From an uncultured Lachnospiraceae bacterium (lineage in GTDB: Bacteria; Bacillota; Clostridia; Lachnospirales; Lachnospiraceae), in assembly GCA_910578085.1 (NCBI GenBank), contig CAJTPM010000015.1, positions 1-64,000 of the forward strand: DNA of 64,000 nucleotides, written 5' to 3'. The position numbers and the translations under genes are program-made. Each line of letters starts with the position of its first letter. The stretch's first letter is position 1. Under the pieces are notes generated by a model. The model made no database searches. It was not told the DNA's origin and was given only the letters and a program-made list of their open reading frames with translations. Of this stretch, positions 7,977 to 15,663 are shown one piece after another.

Positions 7977-8503
7977 CAAGCCCGGTCTGAAAGCGGAAAC
8001 AGCTTACCCTTTCCCTGTTTCTCTCTTTCGTGACCGGAGGCAGCACCTTGACAAAGAAAGCCCGTTGGGAGGCCAACGCCGCAGTATAAGGCAAACGGAT
8101 ACATTCCTGTTCGTGCCGAGCCATACGGCCGGTGCGCCATGACCTCGTTTCAAGTCCGCAGGACGGGACCACTGTAACGGGCGAGCGAACAGCACCAGAC
8201 CGCAAAGCAAGCGTGGCAGCTTGTGGGCGATGACACACGGGCAGGGTTAAAGATACTCGCGCATTGAACGCCCACAAAGCATTGTGCGCCGCACCCATCA
8301 GCATGGGCCGGGGTTAGACTCCCGTGGAGCTGTGCCAGCAGCCGTCCGTAAGCCTACTTTTCTTTTTTGAAAGTTTATGGATAGATCGTAAACTTTTCAA
8401 TTAGCAGCAGACAAACACGGAGCAGCACGGTAAAATAATAGTGGAAGTTATATTACCCACACATATTCGTGCTGTTCCTTTTCATAACTGAAAGGGGGTT
8501 CTC
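7977..8503 (+). other. GC-rich non-coding stretch with long-range pairing
   Basis: No coding frame with a ribosome site is convincing in these 527 bases. From about 8040 to 8350 the stretch is GC-rich and rich in self-complementary segments. TTGTGGGCG (8222-8230) pairs perfectly with CGCCCACAA (8270-8278), CGTTGG pairs with CCAACG at about 8070-8085, and there are several GC-rich short stems around 8300-8340. The last 150 bases become AT-rich and probably carry the xis promoter. A structured RNA, a cis-acting element for excision or transfer, or a decayed gene are all possible. Confidence 0.45.
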
Positions 8504-8710
8504 ATGTCTCAAACATGGAACGGCACGAAGAAAGAAACCCCTGAAAGAAGGACGTATACGGTTGACGATATTGCTCAAATCCTGGGCATCGGAAGAACTT
8601 CCGCATATATCCTTGTAAAAGAAGGGCACTTCAAAATCGTGCGAATTGGTAACGCCATACGCATTTCCAAGCGGTCATTTGACGAGTGGCTTGACTCCCT
8701 CGATCTGTGA
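8504..8710 (+). CDS. xis: Excisionase (Xis), MerR-like helix-turn-helix
   Basis: A 68-residue DNA-binding protein of the excisionase family. The helix-turn-helix TVDDIAQILGIGRTSAYILV (residues 19-38) and the wing GHFKIVRIGNAIRISKRSFDEWL are complete. AAAGGGGG lies 7-12 bases before the ATG. Xis bends the attachment DNA and steers the integrase toward excision. It lies 20 bases upstream of the integrase start, the usual xis-int pair. Confidence 0.9.
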   Translation: MSQTWNGTKKETPERRTYTVDDIAQILGIGRTSAYILVKEGHFKIVRIGNAIRISKRSFDEWLDSLDL

Positions 8711-8730
8711 TCCAAGAAAGGAAGAACGAT

Positions 8731-10125
8731 ATGGCATCTATAATCAAGCGAAAGAAAAACTATTCCGTTGTTTACAACTATGTGGACGAAAACGGAGAAA
8801 CCAAACAGAAGTGGGAAACCTGGCATACCCACAAAGAGGCCTTAAAGCGCAAGGCGGAAATCGAAAATCAGCAGCACACGGGAACTTTTCTCCCGCCAAG
8901 CAATCAGACAATCACCGAGTTCCTTTATGACTTCGTATCTCTTTACGGAGAAAAGAAATGGGGCGTGTCTATGTATGACGGCCAAACGGCACTGATTGCG
9001 AACTATATCAATCCAATCATCGGTGATATGGAGGTACAGGCGGTTACTCCCCGTGCGGTTGACGGTTATATCCAGACCTTGCAGAAAACCAAGTCGGTGT
9101 CTACCAAGACCCGAAAGGCCGTTACCACCTATGTCAGCGACAAGACCATTGAAAAGATCATCAAGCTCCTGCGGTGTGCGTTTAAGCAGGCGGTACGATG
9201 GGAAATCATTGCAAGAAATCCCTTTGACAATGTGATCCTCCCGAAAACGGAGTATGCGAAACGGGATATCTGGACAGCGGATATGATCCGTCTTGCCCTG
9301 GACAAATGCACGGACAGCAAACTCTATGTGGCAATGAATCTGTCTTTTGCCTGCTCTCTGCGTATGGGTGAAATCCTGGGGCTGACCTGGGAGAACGTCC
9401 ATATTTCCGATGAAGATATTGCGGCGGATAACGCCTATGTCTACATCGACAAGGAGCTGACACGGGCATCCAAACGGGCGATTGAAACGCTGGGCGAGAA
9501 GGATATCTATTACATCTTCACTCCGCTCATGCCGAACACCAGCACAAGAATTATCCTGAAAAAGCCGAAAACCGATTCCAGTATCCGTAAGGTGTGGTTG
9601 CCGAAAACGCTTGCCTACATTCTGCGGGAATGGAAGAAGTCCCAAGACGAGTTGAAAGGCTTCCTGGGCGACGAGTATCAGGATTTCGATCTGGTGGTGG
9701 CACTTCCCAATGGACGGCCCTGCGAGGATCGGATCATCCTCAAAGAGTTTGCAAAGCTCCGTGAGGACGCAGGGCTGCCGAAGGTGGTCTTTCATTCTCT
9801 CCGTCATTCCAGTACCACCTACAAACTGAAACTGAACCACGGCGATCTGAAAGCCACCCAGGGCGATACGGGTCATGCCGAGATCGACATGATAACCAGT
9901 ATCTATGCTCACATTCTGGACGAGGATAGAAAGGTCAATGCTCAGAAATTTGAGACAGCCTTCTATGCCAAGCCTGATCTCCGCAATGTCCGTCCGCCGG
10001 AAGAATCGGCAAAATCGGAGCCTGCGACCCTGGACCTTGAAAGCCTTGTGGAGCAGCTTCAAAAGTCACCGGAGCTGGCAAGTGCGCTCGCGGCCTTGAT
10101 AGCGGCGCAAGCCCCGGCAAAGTGA
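8731..10125 (+). CDS. int: Tyrosine-recombinase integrase
   Basis: A 464-residue integrase. The N-terminal part holds an arm-binding domain (MASIIKRKKNYSVVYNYVDE, AP2-like) and a SAM-like core-binding domain (about 65-170). The catalytic domain spans about 185-400, with Arg in SLRMGEILGLTW, a candidate Lys in the KPKTDSSIRKV turn, the HxxRH box in FHSLRHSS, the later His in DTGHAEI and the nucleophile Tyr in SIYAHIL. An extra tail of about 60 residues ends in an Ala-rich helix. ATG 8731 follows AAGGAAG; the upstream GTG at 8707 lacks a site. It lies 186 bases from the tRNA-Arg 3' end, which fits a tRNA-targeting integrase. Confidence 0.95.
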   Translation: MASIIKRKKNYSVVYNYVDENGETKQKWETWHTHKEALKRKAEIENQQHTGTFLPPSNQTITEFLYDFVSLYGEKKWGVSMYDGQTALIANYINPIIGDMEVQAVTPRAVDGYIQTLQKTKSVSTKTRKAVTTYVSDKTIEKIIKLLRCAFKQAVRWEIIARNPFDNVILPKTEYAKRDIWTADMIRLALDKCTDSKLYVAMNLSFACSLRMGEILGLTWENVHISDEDIAADNAYVYIDKELTRASKRAIETLGEKDIYYIFTPLMPNTSTRIILKKPKTDSSIRKVWLPKTLAYILREWKKSQDELKGFLGDEYQDFDLVVALPNGRPCEDRIILKEFAKLREDAGLPKVVFHSLRHSSTTYKLKLNHGDLKATQGDTGHAEIDMITSIYAHILDEDRKVNAQKFETAFYAKPDLRNVRPPEESAKSEPATLDLESLVEQLQKSPELASALAALIAAQAPAK

Positions 10126-10137
10126 TCCAAAAAATCG

Positions 10138-10200
10138 AATTAGCAAAACGCAGAATTTTCTTAGCAAATTTCTGAAAAGCGTTCGAGTCCAATTAGCAAA
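10138..10200. repeat. Three ATTAGCAAA repeats, candidate integrase arm sites
   Basis: AATTAGCAAA occurs at 10138-10147 and 10191-10200, and TTAGCAAA at 10161-10168. They sit between the integrase stop and the tRNA, where arm-type binding sites of tyrosine integrases usually lie. The function is inferred from place and repetition. Confidence 0.5.
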
Positions 10201-10226
10201 TATACATCATGCGGCGTATAAAAATT

Positions 10227-10255
10227 TCCCGGTAACAGAAGCGAAATTACCGGGA
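10227..10255. repeat. Perfect 9-bp hairpin near the attachment site
   Basis: TCCCGGTAA (10227-10235) pairs exactly with TTACCGGGA (10247-10255) around an 11-base loop. No T-tract follows on either strand. It lies between the candidate arm sites and the tRNA-Arg, so it may belong to the attachment site. Confidence 0.5.
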
Positions 10256-10264
10256 GAAGGAGGA

Positions 10265-10303
10265 ACAAAAAACGCTGCAAACCCTGAAAAAAGGCTTGCA
10301 GCG
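10265..10303 (-). terminator. Terminator of the tRNA-Arg transcript
   Basis: Read on the minus strand, CGCTGCAAGCC pairs with GGTTTGCAGCG and is followed by TTTTTTGTT. It lies 9 bases beyond the 3' end of the tRNA, so it probably ends the tRNA transcript. Confidence 0.75.
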
Positions 10304-10311
10304 GTGCTTTC

Positions 10312-10388
10312 TGGCGTCCCAGAGAGGATTTGAACCTCCGACCCCACGCTTAGGAGGCGTGTGCTCTATCCAGCTGAGCTACTGAGAC
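10312..10388 (-). tRNA. tRNA-Arg (anticodon CCT)
   Basis: Read on the minus strand the 77-nt gene folds into a full cloverleaf. GTCTCAG pairs with CTGGGAC in the acceptor stem, the D arm is GCTCAGCTGGATAGAGC, the anticodon stem CACGC/GCGTG carries loop CTCCTAA (anticodon CCT), and the T arm is GGAGGTTCAAATCCTCT. CCA appears encoded at 10312-10314. Its 3' end faces the integrase gene, so it is the likely integration target. Confidence 0.95.
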
Positions 10389-10411
10389 ATTTTTAAAATT
10401 TATGCAATTTT

Positions 10412-10481
10412 CATTGCTCGAAGGAATCGAACAATCTGCCGCTTAGGAGGCGGTCGCTCTATCCATCTGAGCTACGGAAAC
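10412..10481 (-). pseudogene. Damaged tRNA-Arg(CCT) copy with foreign 3' end
   Basis: Read on the minus strand, the 5' acceptor strand GTTTCCG, D arm, and anticodon arm CCGCCTCCTAAGCGG are intact. The T arm is degraded and the 3' acceptor strand reads GAGCAATG instead of the expected CGGAAAC, so the acceptor stem cannot close. It lies 23 bases upstream of the intact tRNA and has the same anticodon loop. It looks like a former integration target whose 3' half was replaced. Confidence 0.75.
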
Positions 10482-10526
10482 GTGTATAAAATTGTGTGTG
10501 ACTTGCGGCTTCTGCTCCTCCAAAAA

Positions 10527-10584
10527 GTTTCCGTTGTAGGTTCTCTTAGGAGGTGGACGCTCTATCCTGCTGAGCTACAGAAAC
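10527..10584 (-). pseudogene. Second damaged tRNA-Arg(CCT) copy, T arm missing
   Basis: Read on the minus strand, GTTTCTG at the 5' end can pair with CGGAAAC at the 3' end, and the D arm and the CTCCTAA anticodon loop are present. Only 58 bases separate the ends. About 15-20 bases including the T arm are missing, and the anticodon stem no longer pairs well. It is a remnant rather than a working tRNA. Confidence 0.7.
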
Positions 10585-10665
10585 AATCTTCCATCAGTTT
10601 ACCACAAACAGACAGCAAAGGCAATAAAAATTTATGCCGTTCTCTATGCTCTTTGTGGTATAAAT

Positions 10666-12153
10666 TTAACGCTGCCTCCTGCGCAGTCTTCTCCGTTTAG
10701 CGAGTTTACGGTTTTTTCGCTGCAGCCGTTTATCGCTGCGCAGCTGTTTTCTGCGCTGGCGCTCGTGGCGATAGTCCTGCCTGCCGGAAAAGACCGAATG
10801 CAGGATCAGAAAAAAGATCATAATGCCGGTAACAGCGGAAATAATGATCACAAGCATCTTGACATTGATGAAAATAACATTGTCTGGCCTGCCGGCAACG
10901 GGCTCATCATTGCTGTTAAATTCATAAGTATGGGTATCCCGGGATGAAAAAATGATCTTTCCGGAACCCACAAGCGTATCATGATAATAATAAGTTATTT
11001 CAGCAATTTCGTTTTCTTTCAGATCCGGCGCCTCGTAATCGATCTTTGAGGTAAGATCAACAAAGTCAGACATATTCGGGAGCACCACATATCCCCCCGG
11101 GGCAATGGACAGGATCGGAGAGGAGTCTCCGAAAATATCGTTTCCGGTATAGAAAAAGTTGGAATTGCTGATAATATGGCGGGTATCGTTGTCAGCGATA
11201 TTGGCTTTTGTAAAGTTCTGGTAGCCATAGTCAAACAGCGTCTCCGTGTCTTCAAACTGCATCGGCGAGTCCTCTTTCATGACAACACAGATCAGACGCA
11301 TGCCGGCCTGCTCGCAGCCGGTAACCAGAGTCTGCCCTGCATTGTCAGTGTATCCTGTTTTGCCGCCGATGATACCCTCATAGGAATATGTGCCGTTGAT
11401 TAGTCCATGCTTGTTTGTCTTGTAAAAATCGTCGGGCTGTCCGGCGGAAGGAATAAAATGATAGGAAGCGGTATTACCGATCCGCCGCAGCACATCATTC
11501 TGAAAATATGCCCTGGCTATCAAAGCAAGATCGTAGGCGCTGGTATAGTGATCTTCCGCATGGAGTCCGTTGGCGTTTATAAAATGGGTATTCTGACAGC
11601 CCAGTTCAGCGGCTCTTTTGTTCATCATTTCGGCAAAACCGTCCAGAGAACCTGCCACATGTTCTCCTACGGCGTTTGCCACTTCATTGGCGGAAGCCAC
11701 CATGATACCGTAGAGGCATTCTTCCATTGTGATATATTCTCCGGCATCCATGCCCATGTTGGAGCCGTCGCCGGGAACGGCGCTTACTGCTTCATAAGTG
11801 AAGTTCACCGTTTCATTTAAGGCACAGTTTTCCACGGCGATCAGACAGGTCAGCATTTTGGTTGTGCTGGCGGGATACAGCTCCTCGTGAATATTTTTGG
11901 CATACAGGATAGTACCGGTTTCGGCTTCCATTAAAATAGCCGATTGCGCGGTGATGGCGGGACCTTTCGGCCAGAAGGCCAATTCGTTGGTTTGCACAGG
12001 AAGCTGCAGACGCTCCTGTGCCGCCTGTCCTGTGGCATCGGGCGTTTCTTCGGGCGCTGCAAGAACAGGAAAAGAAGCCTGTATCAGAATAGATACAGAG
12101 AAAATAACGGTAAAAATATATGTAAACAGTGGGTTTTTCTTTTGAAATAACAT
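10666..12153 (-). CDS. D-alanyl-D-alanine carboxypeptidase (DacF/PBP5-like, S11)
   Basis: A 495-residue penicillin-binding protein that trims the terminal D-Ala of peptidoglycan stem peptides. A signal peptide (KKNPLFTYIFTVIFSVSILI to VLAA) is followed by the peptidase S11 domain with SxxK (PASTTKML), SxN (ASANEVAN) and KTG (GGKTGYTD). A second domain, a C-terminal transmembrane segment (MLVIIISAVTGIMIFFLIL) and a very basic cytoplasmic tail of about 40 residues follow. I chose ATG 12153 because AGGAGAA precedes it; the frame opens 51 bases earlier without a site. The Arg/Lys-rich tail is longer than usual for the family. Confidence 0.93.
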   Translation of the reverse strand: MLFQKKNPLFTYIFTVIFSVSILIQASFPVLAAPEETPDATGQAAQERLQLPVQTNELAFWPKGPAITAQSAILMEAETGTILYAKNIHEELYPASTTKMLTCLIAVENCALNETVNFTYEAVSAVPGDGSNMGMDAGEYITMEECLYGIMVASANEVANAVGEHVAGSLDGFAEMMNKRAAELGCQNTHFINANGLHAEDHYTSAYDLALIARAYFQNDVLRRIGNTASYHFIPSAGQPDDFYKTNKHGLINGTYSYEGIIGGKTGYTDNAGQTLVTGCEQAGMRLICVVMKEDSPMQFEDTETLFDYGYQNFTKANIADNDTRHIISNSNFFYTGNDIFGDSSPILSIAPGGYVVLPNMSDFVDLTSKIDYEAPDLKENEIAEITYYYHDTLVGSGKIIFSSRDTHTYEFNSNDEPVAGRPDNVIFINVKMLVIIISAVTGIMIFFLILHSVFSGRQDYRHERQRRKQLRSDKRLQRKNRKLAKRRRLRRRQR

Positions 12154-12338
12154 GGTTTTTTGTTCTCCTGTAAGAATCATATCATAATAGTCTGTGTTTT
12201 TCATTAAAAATCTATCAACTCAAGTTTGATTTTTTTGAAAAAAATAGTAAAATAGGAGAGATAATAAAAGCGGGAGAGTTTTTTAAAGAGGGTGAGGGCA
12301 GCAGAAAGGTATCTGCGGTCTGCCAGAAAGAGGTAACT

Positions 12339-13001
12339 ATGCGACTGCGAAATATCCCCGGTGCCAGAGAGGTGATCGGCGCCAGCGAATATGTGATTCC
12401 GGAAGAGAGCGGATGCGCCGGAAAATGGAAAGAGATTTTCGGGAATGATCAGCCGATCCATATGGAAATAGGAACAGGAAAAGGCAGATTTCTGATGGAA
12501 CTGGCCGGACTGCACCCGGAGATCAATTACGTGGGGATCGAAAAGTATTCCAGCGTACTGCTCCGTGCCATTCAGAAAATGGAGGAAGAGCCCCTCTCCA
12601 ACGTCAGGTTTATCCGCATGGAAGCGGAGCACATTCTGCGTTATTTTGAGAAGGAAGAGGTAGAGCGCATCTACCTGAATTTCTCTGATCCCTGGCCCAA
12701 AGAGCGGCATGCAAAAAGGCGTCTGGTGTCCAGAGAATTCCTCGATCGTTACAGGATCCTTCTGGAAAAAGGCGGTGATCTGGAATTTAAAACCGACAAC
12801 AGAGATCTGTTTGATTTTGGCGTGGAACAGACGGCAGTGGCTCACTGGGAGATCACTGCGATCACCTATGATCTCCACCAAGATGAAAAAATGAATGAGG
12901 GCAATATCATGACGGAATATGAAGAGAGATTTTCTGCAAAGGGGAATCCTATATGCAAATACATTATTTCCCCCCAATATAAAAATGTGAAACAAAATTA
13001 A
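12339..13001 (+). CDS. trmB: tRNA (guanine-N7-)-methyltransferase TrmB
   Basis: A 220-residue SAM-dependent enzyme that forms m7G46 in the variable loop of tRNAs. The SAM site is at MEIGTGKGRFL (about 42-52). The family hallmark NFSDPWPKERHAKRRL lies at about 114-129 and the conserved EFKTDN at about 148-153. Length matches the bacterial family. An AAAGAGG-type ribosome site precedes ATG 12339. It is divergent from the carboxypeptidase and lies 65 bases upstream of the antiporter operon with no terminator between, so some read-through is possible. Confidence 0.95.
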   Translation: MRLRNIPGAREVIGASEYVIPEESGCAGKWKEIFGNDQPIHMEIGTGKGRFLMELAGLHPEINYVGIEKYSSVLLRAIQKMEEEPLSNVRFIRMEAEHILRYFEKEEVERIYLNFSDPWPKERHAKRRLVSREFLDRYRILLEKGGDLEFKTDNRDLFDFGVEQTAVAHWEITAITYDLHQDEKMNEGNIMTEYEERFSAKGNPICKYIISPQYKNVKQN

Positions 13002-13066
13002 CAAGTAAGCTTTGAAAATCCAGCAATGGACAGCATCTGCCCACCTGCGTCCGGGAGACAAAAAAT

Positions 13067-13528
13067 ATGTTCATCCTACTACTTTTGATATGGTTTATTT
13101 TTAACGGCAAAATAACATGGGAACTTACAGTACTGGGTATGATTCTCTGCGCCTGTATCTATTTTTTCATGTGCAGATTTATGGATTACAGCCTGAAAAA
13201 AGACATCTCCCTGATGCGCCGGAGCGTTTCTTTTCTATATTATACAGGCGTTCTGATTGTGGAGATCATAAAATCCAATTTACAGGTGATGCACCTGACG
13301 CTCACGGACAGGGAGATCGTGGAGCCTGTGATCATTTCCTATAGAACCAGACTGCGCTCAAAACTGGGCAGAGTGATCCTGGCGAATTCCATCACGCTGA
13401 CACCGGGCACCATCACCATATCTCTGGAGGAGGATGAACTGGTCATACACTGTCTGGATAAAACCATAGCGGAGGGAATTGAGAATTCGACCTTTGAGCA
13501 GCTGCTGGAGAGGATGGAGAAGCAGTGA
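13067..13528 (+). CDS. mrpE: Mrp/Mbh-like antiporter subunit E (MbhA-like)
   Basis: A 153-residue MnhE/MrpE protein with two N-terminal transmembrane segments and a cytoplasmic domain containing the family core LGRVILANSITLTPGTITI (about 103-121). It is the first gene of the ten-gene operon and corresponds to mbhA of archaeal Mbh clusters. ATG 13067 follows GGGAG. In Mrp complexes subunit E supports assembly and activity and does not form the main ion path. A 176-base gap separates it from mrpF, unusually long for this operon, with no second gene visible there. Confidence 0.92.
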   Translation: MFILLLLIWFIFNGKITWELTVLGMILCACIYFFMCRFMDYSLKKDISLMRRSVSFLYYTGVLIVEIIKSNLQVMHLTLTDREIVEPVIISYRTRLRSKLGRVILANSITLTPGTITISLEEDELVIHCLDKTIAEGIENSTFEQLLERMEKQ

Positions 13529-13704
13529 CGGTGAGGCCGGATGGCTGAATTGATAAAGTTTACCTGAAAACGGGAATCAGGTTGAAATGCTTCAGGCTGG
13601 TAAGACATCGGTTCTGTAACACAGCGAAGCTGCGTCGTGGGAACAGGCGTTACAGGACAGCAGACCGCACAGAGCGGGCGGACATTTTTGAAACGGAGAA
13701 AGAC

Positions 13705-14034
13705 ATGGAACTTGTACAGCAATATTCCGGAATTTTTCATATTATATTAGTAATACTGGCGTTACTTACGATATGCTGCCTGATCAGAGCAGTGATGGGG
13801 CCGACCATAGCGGACAGACTTGTGGCGGTGAATATGATGGGAACTATCGTGATGGTGATTATCGCTGTCCTCGGGCTTCTGATGGACGAAGATTATCTGG
13901 TGGATATCTGTCTGATCTATGCGATGATCAGTTTTCTGGCGGTGGTGGTGCTCACGAAAGTATATACGGGAGTATATAAAGAACACCGGGAACGTCTGGA
14001 GAAAAAGTGCCGGGAAGAGGAGAAAGAGGAATAA
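13705..14034 (+). CDS. mrpF: Mrp/Mbh-like antiporter subunit F (MbhB-like)
   Basis: A 109-residue protein with three transmembrane segments. The conserved core RAVMGPTIADRLVAVNMMG (about 28-46) and DICLIYAMISFL mark MrpF/MnhF. I chose ATG 13705 because CGGAGAAAGAC precedes it; the longer frame back to 13582 has no membrane-protein homology. In Mrp systems F is linked to cholate and Na+ efflux activity and to assembly. It is followed 27 bases later by mrpG. Confidence 0.93.
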   Translation: MELVQQYSGIFHIILVILALLTICCLIRAVMGPTIADRLVAVNMMGTIVMVIIAVLGLLMDEDYLVDICLIYAMISFLAVVVLTKVYTGVYKEHRERLEKKCREEEKEE

Positions 14035-14061
14035 CAGCAGGGAAAGTACAGAGGTGTTGAG

Positions 14062-14403
14062 ATGACCATGGAATGGATCAGATTTATTTTGGGTACAGGG
14101 CTTTTGGTTATAGGGGCGGTCACATTTTTGGCAGAAATTTTCGGCGTCTTCAAGTTTCGATATGTGTTAAACAGAATGCAGGTCGCCGCCATGGGTGATA
14201 CGCTGGGAATCGGCGCGTCAATGGCGGGACTGATGATTCTGTTCGGCTTTCGGTTTGTCACATTAAAACTGGCGCTGGTACTGGTCTTTTTGTGGTGTGC
14301 GTCGCCGGTGTCTTCGCACCTGATCTCACGACTGGAATATACGGTGGACGAAGATCTGGAAAAGTTCTGCGAACTGGATGTAGCAGAGAGAGAGGAAAAA
14401 TAA
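14062..14403 (+). CDS. mrpG: Mrp/Mbh-like antiporter subunit G (MbhC-like)
   Basis: A 113-residue protein with three transmembrane segments (about 9-30, 45-62, 68-85). The conserved pattern IFGVFKFRYVLNRMQVAAMG DTLG, split around residue 41, is typical of MnhG/MrpG. A charged C-terminal tail (VDEDLEKFCELDVAEREEK) is cytoplasmic. GAGGTGTTG precedes ATG 14062. It holds the fixed E-F-G order of Mrp and Mbh operons. Confidence 0.92.
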   Translation: MTMEWIRFILGTGLLVIGAVTFLAEIFGVFKFRYVLNRMQVAAMGDTLGIGASMAGLMILFGFRFVTLKLALVLVFLWCASPVSSHLISRLEYTVDEDLEKFCELDVAEREEK

Positions 14404-14436
14404 TTTTTGGGCATCGTACAGTAAGGAGGAGAGAAG

Positions 14437-14697
14437 ATGCAGATTTTTCAATATATTTTACTTGCATTTTTAGTGATCTGTGCCGTGTCAGTCAGTTTTT
14501 CGAAGCGGCTTTTAAACTCCATTTTGATCTTTATGTCCTACAGCCTGATCATGTCGATCATCTGGATTTTGCTGGAATCTCCGGATCTTGCCATCACGGA
14601 AGCGGCGGTGGGAGCGGGCGTTACCAGTGTGCTGTTTTTTGCGACGTTGAAGAAGATACACGCGATCAGAGAGGAGGATGAAGAGAACCATGAGTAG
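14437..14697 (+). CDS. DUF4040/MbhD-like antiporter subunit
   Basis: An 86-residue protein with three hydrophobic segments and the family motif ESPDLAITEAAVGAGVTSVLFF (split around residue 56), which corresponds to MbhD and to the C-terminal MrpA domain. In complex I-related enzymes this segment corresponds to the NuoJ-like part and holds an essential membrane glutamate (the Glu of ITEAAVGAG). AGGAGG precedes ATG 14437. It overlaps the next gene by 8 bases. Confidence 0.9.
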   Translation: MQIFQYILLAFLVICAVSVSFSKRLLNSILIFMSYSLIMSIIWILLESPDLAITEAAVGAGVTSVLFFATLKKIHAIREEDEENHE

Positions 14698-15661
14698 ACT
14701 GCTTTCTGAGGAGGAATACGGCCGGCGGCCCATCGGCGCCTTTAAACAGTGGGTGAACGGCATCAGAGATCCCTACCTGAACAACGTGGAGATCCGGGAA
14801 AAGATACAGCCGCAGGAAAGCGAGGAAGTGCTGCGGAAACGCCAGGAAGAGGCGGTGGCGGTCATCAGGCAGGTCCATGATGTGGCAAATAACAGCCAGT
14901 ACACGCTGTTTCGGAAATTTTACAAAGCAGCGGCGCTTGTCTGCTGTCTGACCTTAACGATCCTTCTTCTCATCACTGTGGCTTATCTGCCGCCAGTGGG
15001 CAATGCGGGAAATCCTGCCCACAATGAGGTGGCTGCAAAATATATTGAGGACGGCATGCAGGACACCGGCGCAGTGAATATTGTGACGGGAATGATTCTG
15101 GATTACCGGGCCTTTGATACCTTTGGGGAATCCAACGTACTGTTTATCGCGACCTGCACCGTACTGATCCTGATGCGGAATGACAAGAAGAAAGGGAAGG
15201 GCAGCGCCGAGGAGGAGGAGAAGCGGGACAGCTTTTACGAGCCGAAAAATGATAAAATATTACAGACAGTGGCTATGGTATTAGTCCCTTTTATCATATT
15301 ATTTGGAATTTATGTGATCTTAAACGGCCATCTTTCGCCGGGCGGAGGGTTTTCCGGCGGCGCGGTGATCGGGGCTGGATTGATTCTGTATCTGAATGCC
15401 TTTGGTTTCGAGAAAACGGAGCGGTTTTTTACCGCGAAAACCTATAAATGGATCAGTTTTTCGGCCCTGAGTTTTTACTGCATTGCAAAAAGTTACTCCT
15501 TTTATACAGGGGCCCATCACCTGGAGAGCGGTATTCCCCTGGGAACACCGGGGAATATTTTAAGCAGCGGACTGATCCTGCCGCTCAACATATGCGTCGG
15601 CCTGGTGGTAGCCTGTACGATGTACGCCTTTTTCGCGTTGTTCCGCAAAGGAGGGTTTTAA
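14690..15661 (+). CDS. Fused MbhE-MrpB (MbhF)-like antiporter subunit
   Basis: A 323-residue protein. A cytoplasmic N-terminus of about 80 residues (SEEEYGRRPIGAFKQW...) is followed by an MbhE-like part carrying VNIVTGMILDYRAFDTFGE (about 138-156). An MrpB-like part then carries the hallmark LNGHLSPGGGFSGGAVIGAG (about 206-225). In archaeal Mbh these are two genes, mbhE and mbhF; here they are one chain with about seven transmembrane segments. I prefer ATG 14690; ATG 14678 abuts the AGGAGG directly and is too close. Confidence 0.88.
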   Translation: MSRLLSEEEYGRRPIGAFKQWVNGIRDPYLNNVEIREKIQPQESEEVLRKRQEEAVAVIRQVHDVANNSQYTLFRKFYKAAALVCCLTLTILLLITVAYLPPVGNAGNPAHNEVAAKYIEDGMQDTGAVNIVTGMILDYRAFDTFGESNVLFIATCTVLILMRNDKKKGKGSAEEEEKRDSFYEPKNDKILQTVAMVLVPFIILFGIYVILNGHLSPGGGFSGGAVIGAGLILYLNAFGFEKTERFFTAKTYKWISFSALSFYCIAKSYSFYTGAHHLESGIPLGTPGNILSSGLILPLNICVGLVVACTMYAFFALFRKGGF

Positions 15662-15663
15662 GG

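Larger units (their letters stand above)
1..10311. mobile_element. Integrative mobilizable/conjugative element, integrase-proximal part
   Basis: Relaxase, MobC, small membrane protein, XRE regulator, cargo, sigma-region-4 protein, small HTH protein, Xis and tyrosine integrase lie in the order typical of Firmicute integrative elements. The integrase is the last gene and runs toward the 3' end of a tRNA-Arg gene at 10312-10388, which is the likely attachment target. The left end is outside the window, so no second att copy can be compared and the right boundary is inferred. Gene-level evidence is strong; the exact limits and whether the element still moves are unknown. Confidence 0.85.

Noticed and set aside
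8842..10062. 406-codon open frame on the minus strand
   Set aside because: It is antisense to the integrase gene, has no ribosome site, and its translation has no recognisable domain.
12204..13061. 285-codon open frame on the minus strand
   Set aside because: It lies wholly opposite trmB, whose motifs are unmistakable, and its product shows no family features; it is a shadow frame.
13529..13704. Possible riboswitch between mrpE and mrpF
   Set aside because: The gap is long and has a small ACCTGA/TCAGGT hairpin and a loosely cobalamin-like GGGAACAGG stretch, but the required riboswitch core elements are not present.
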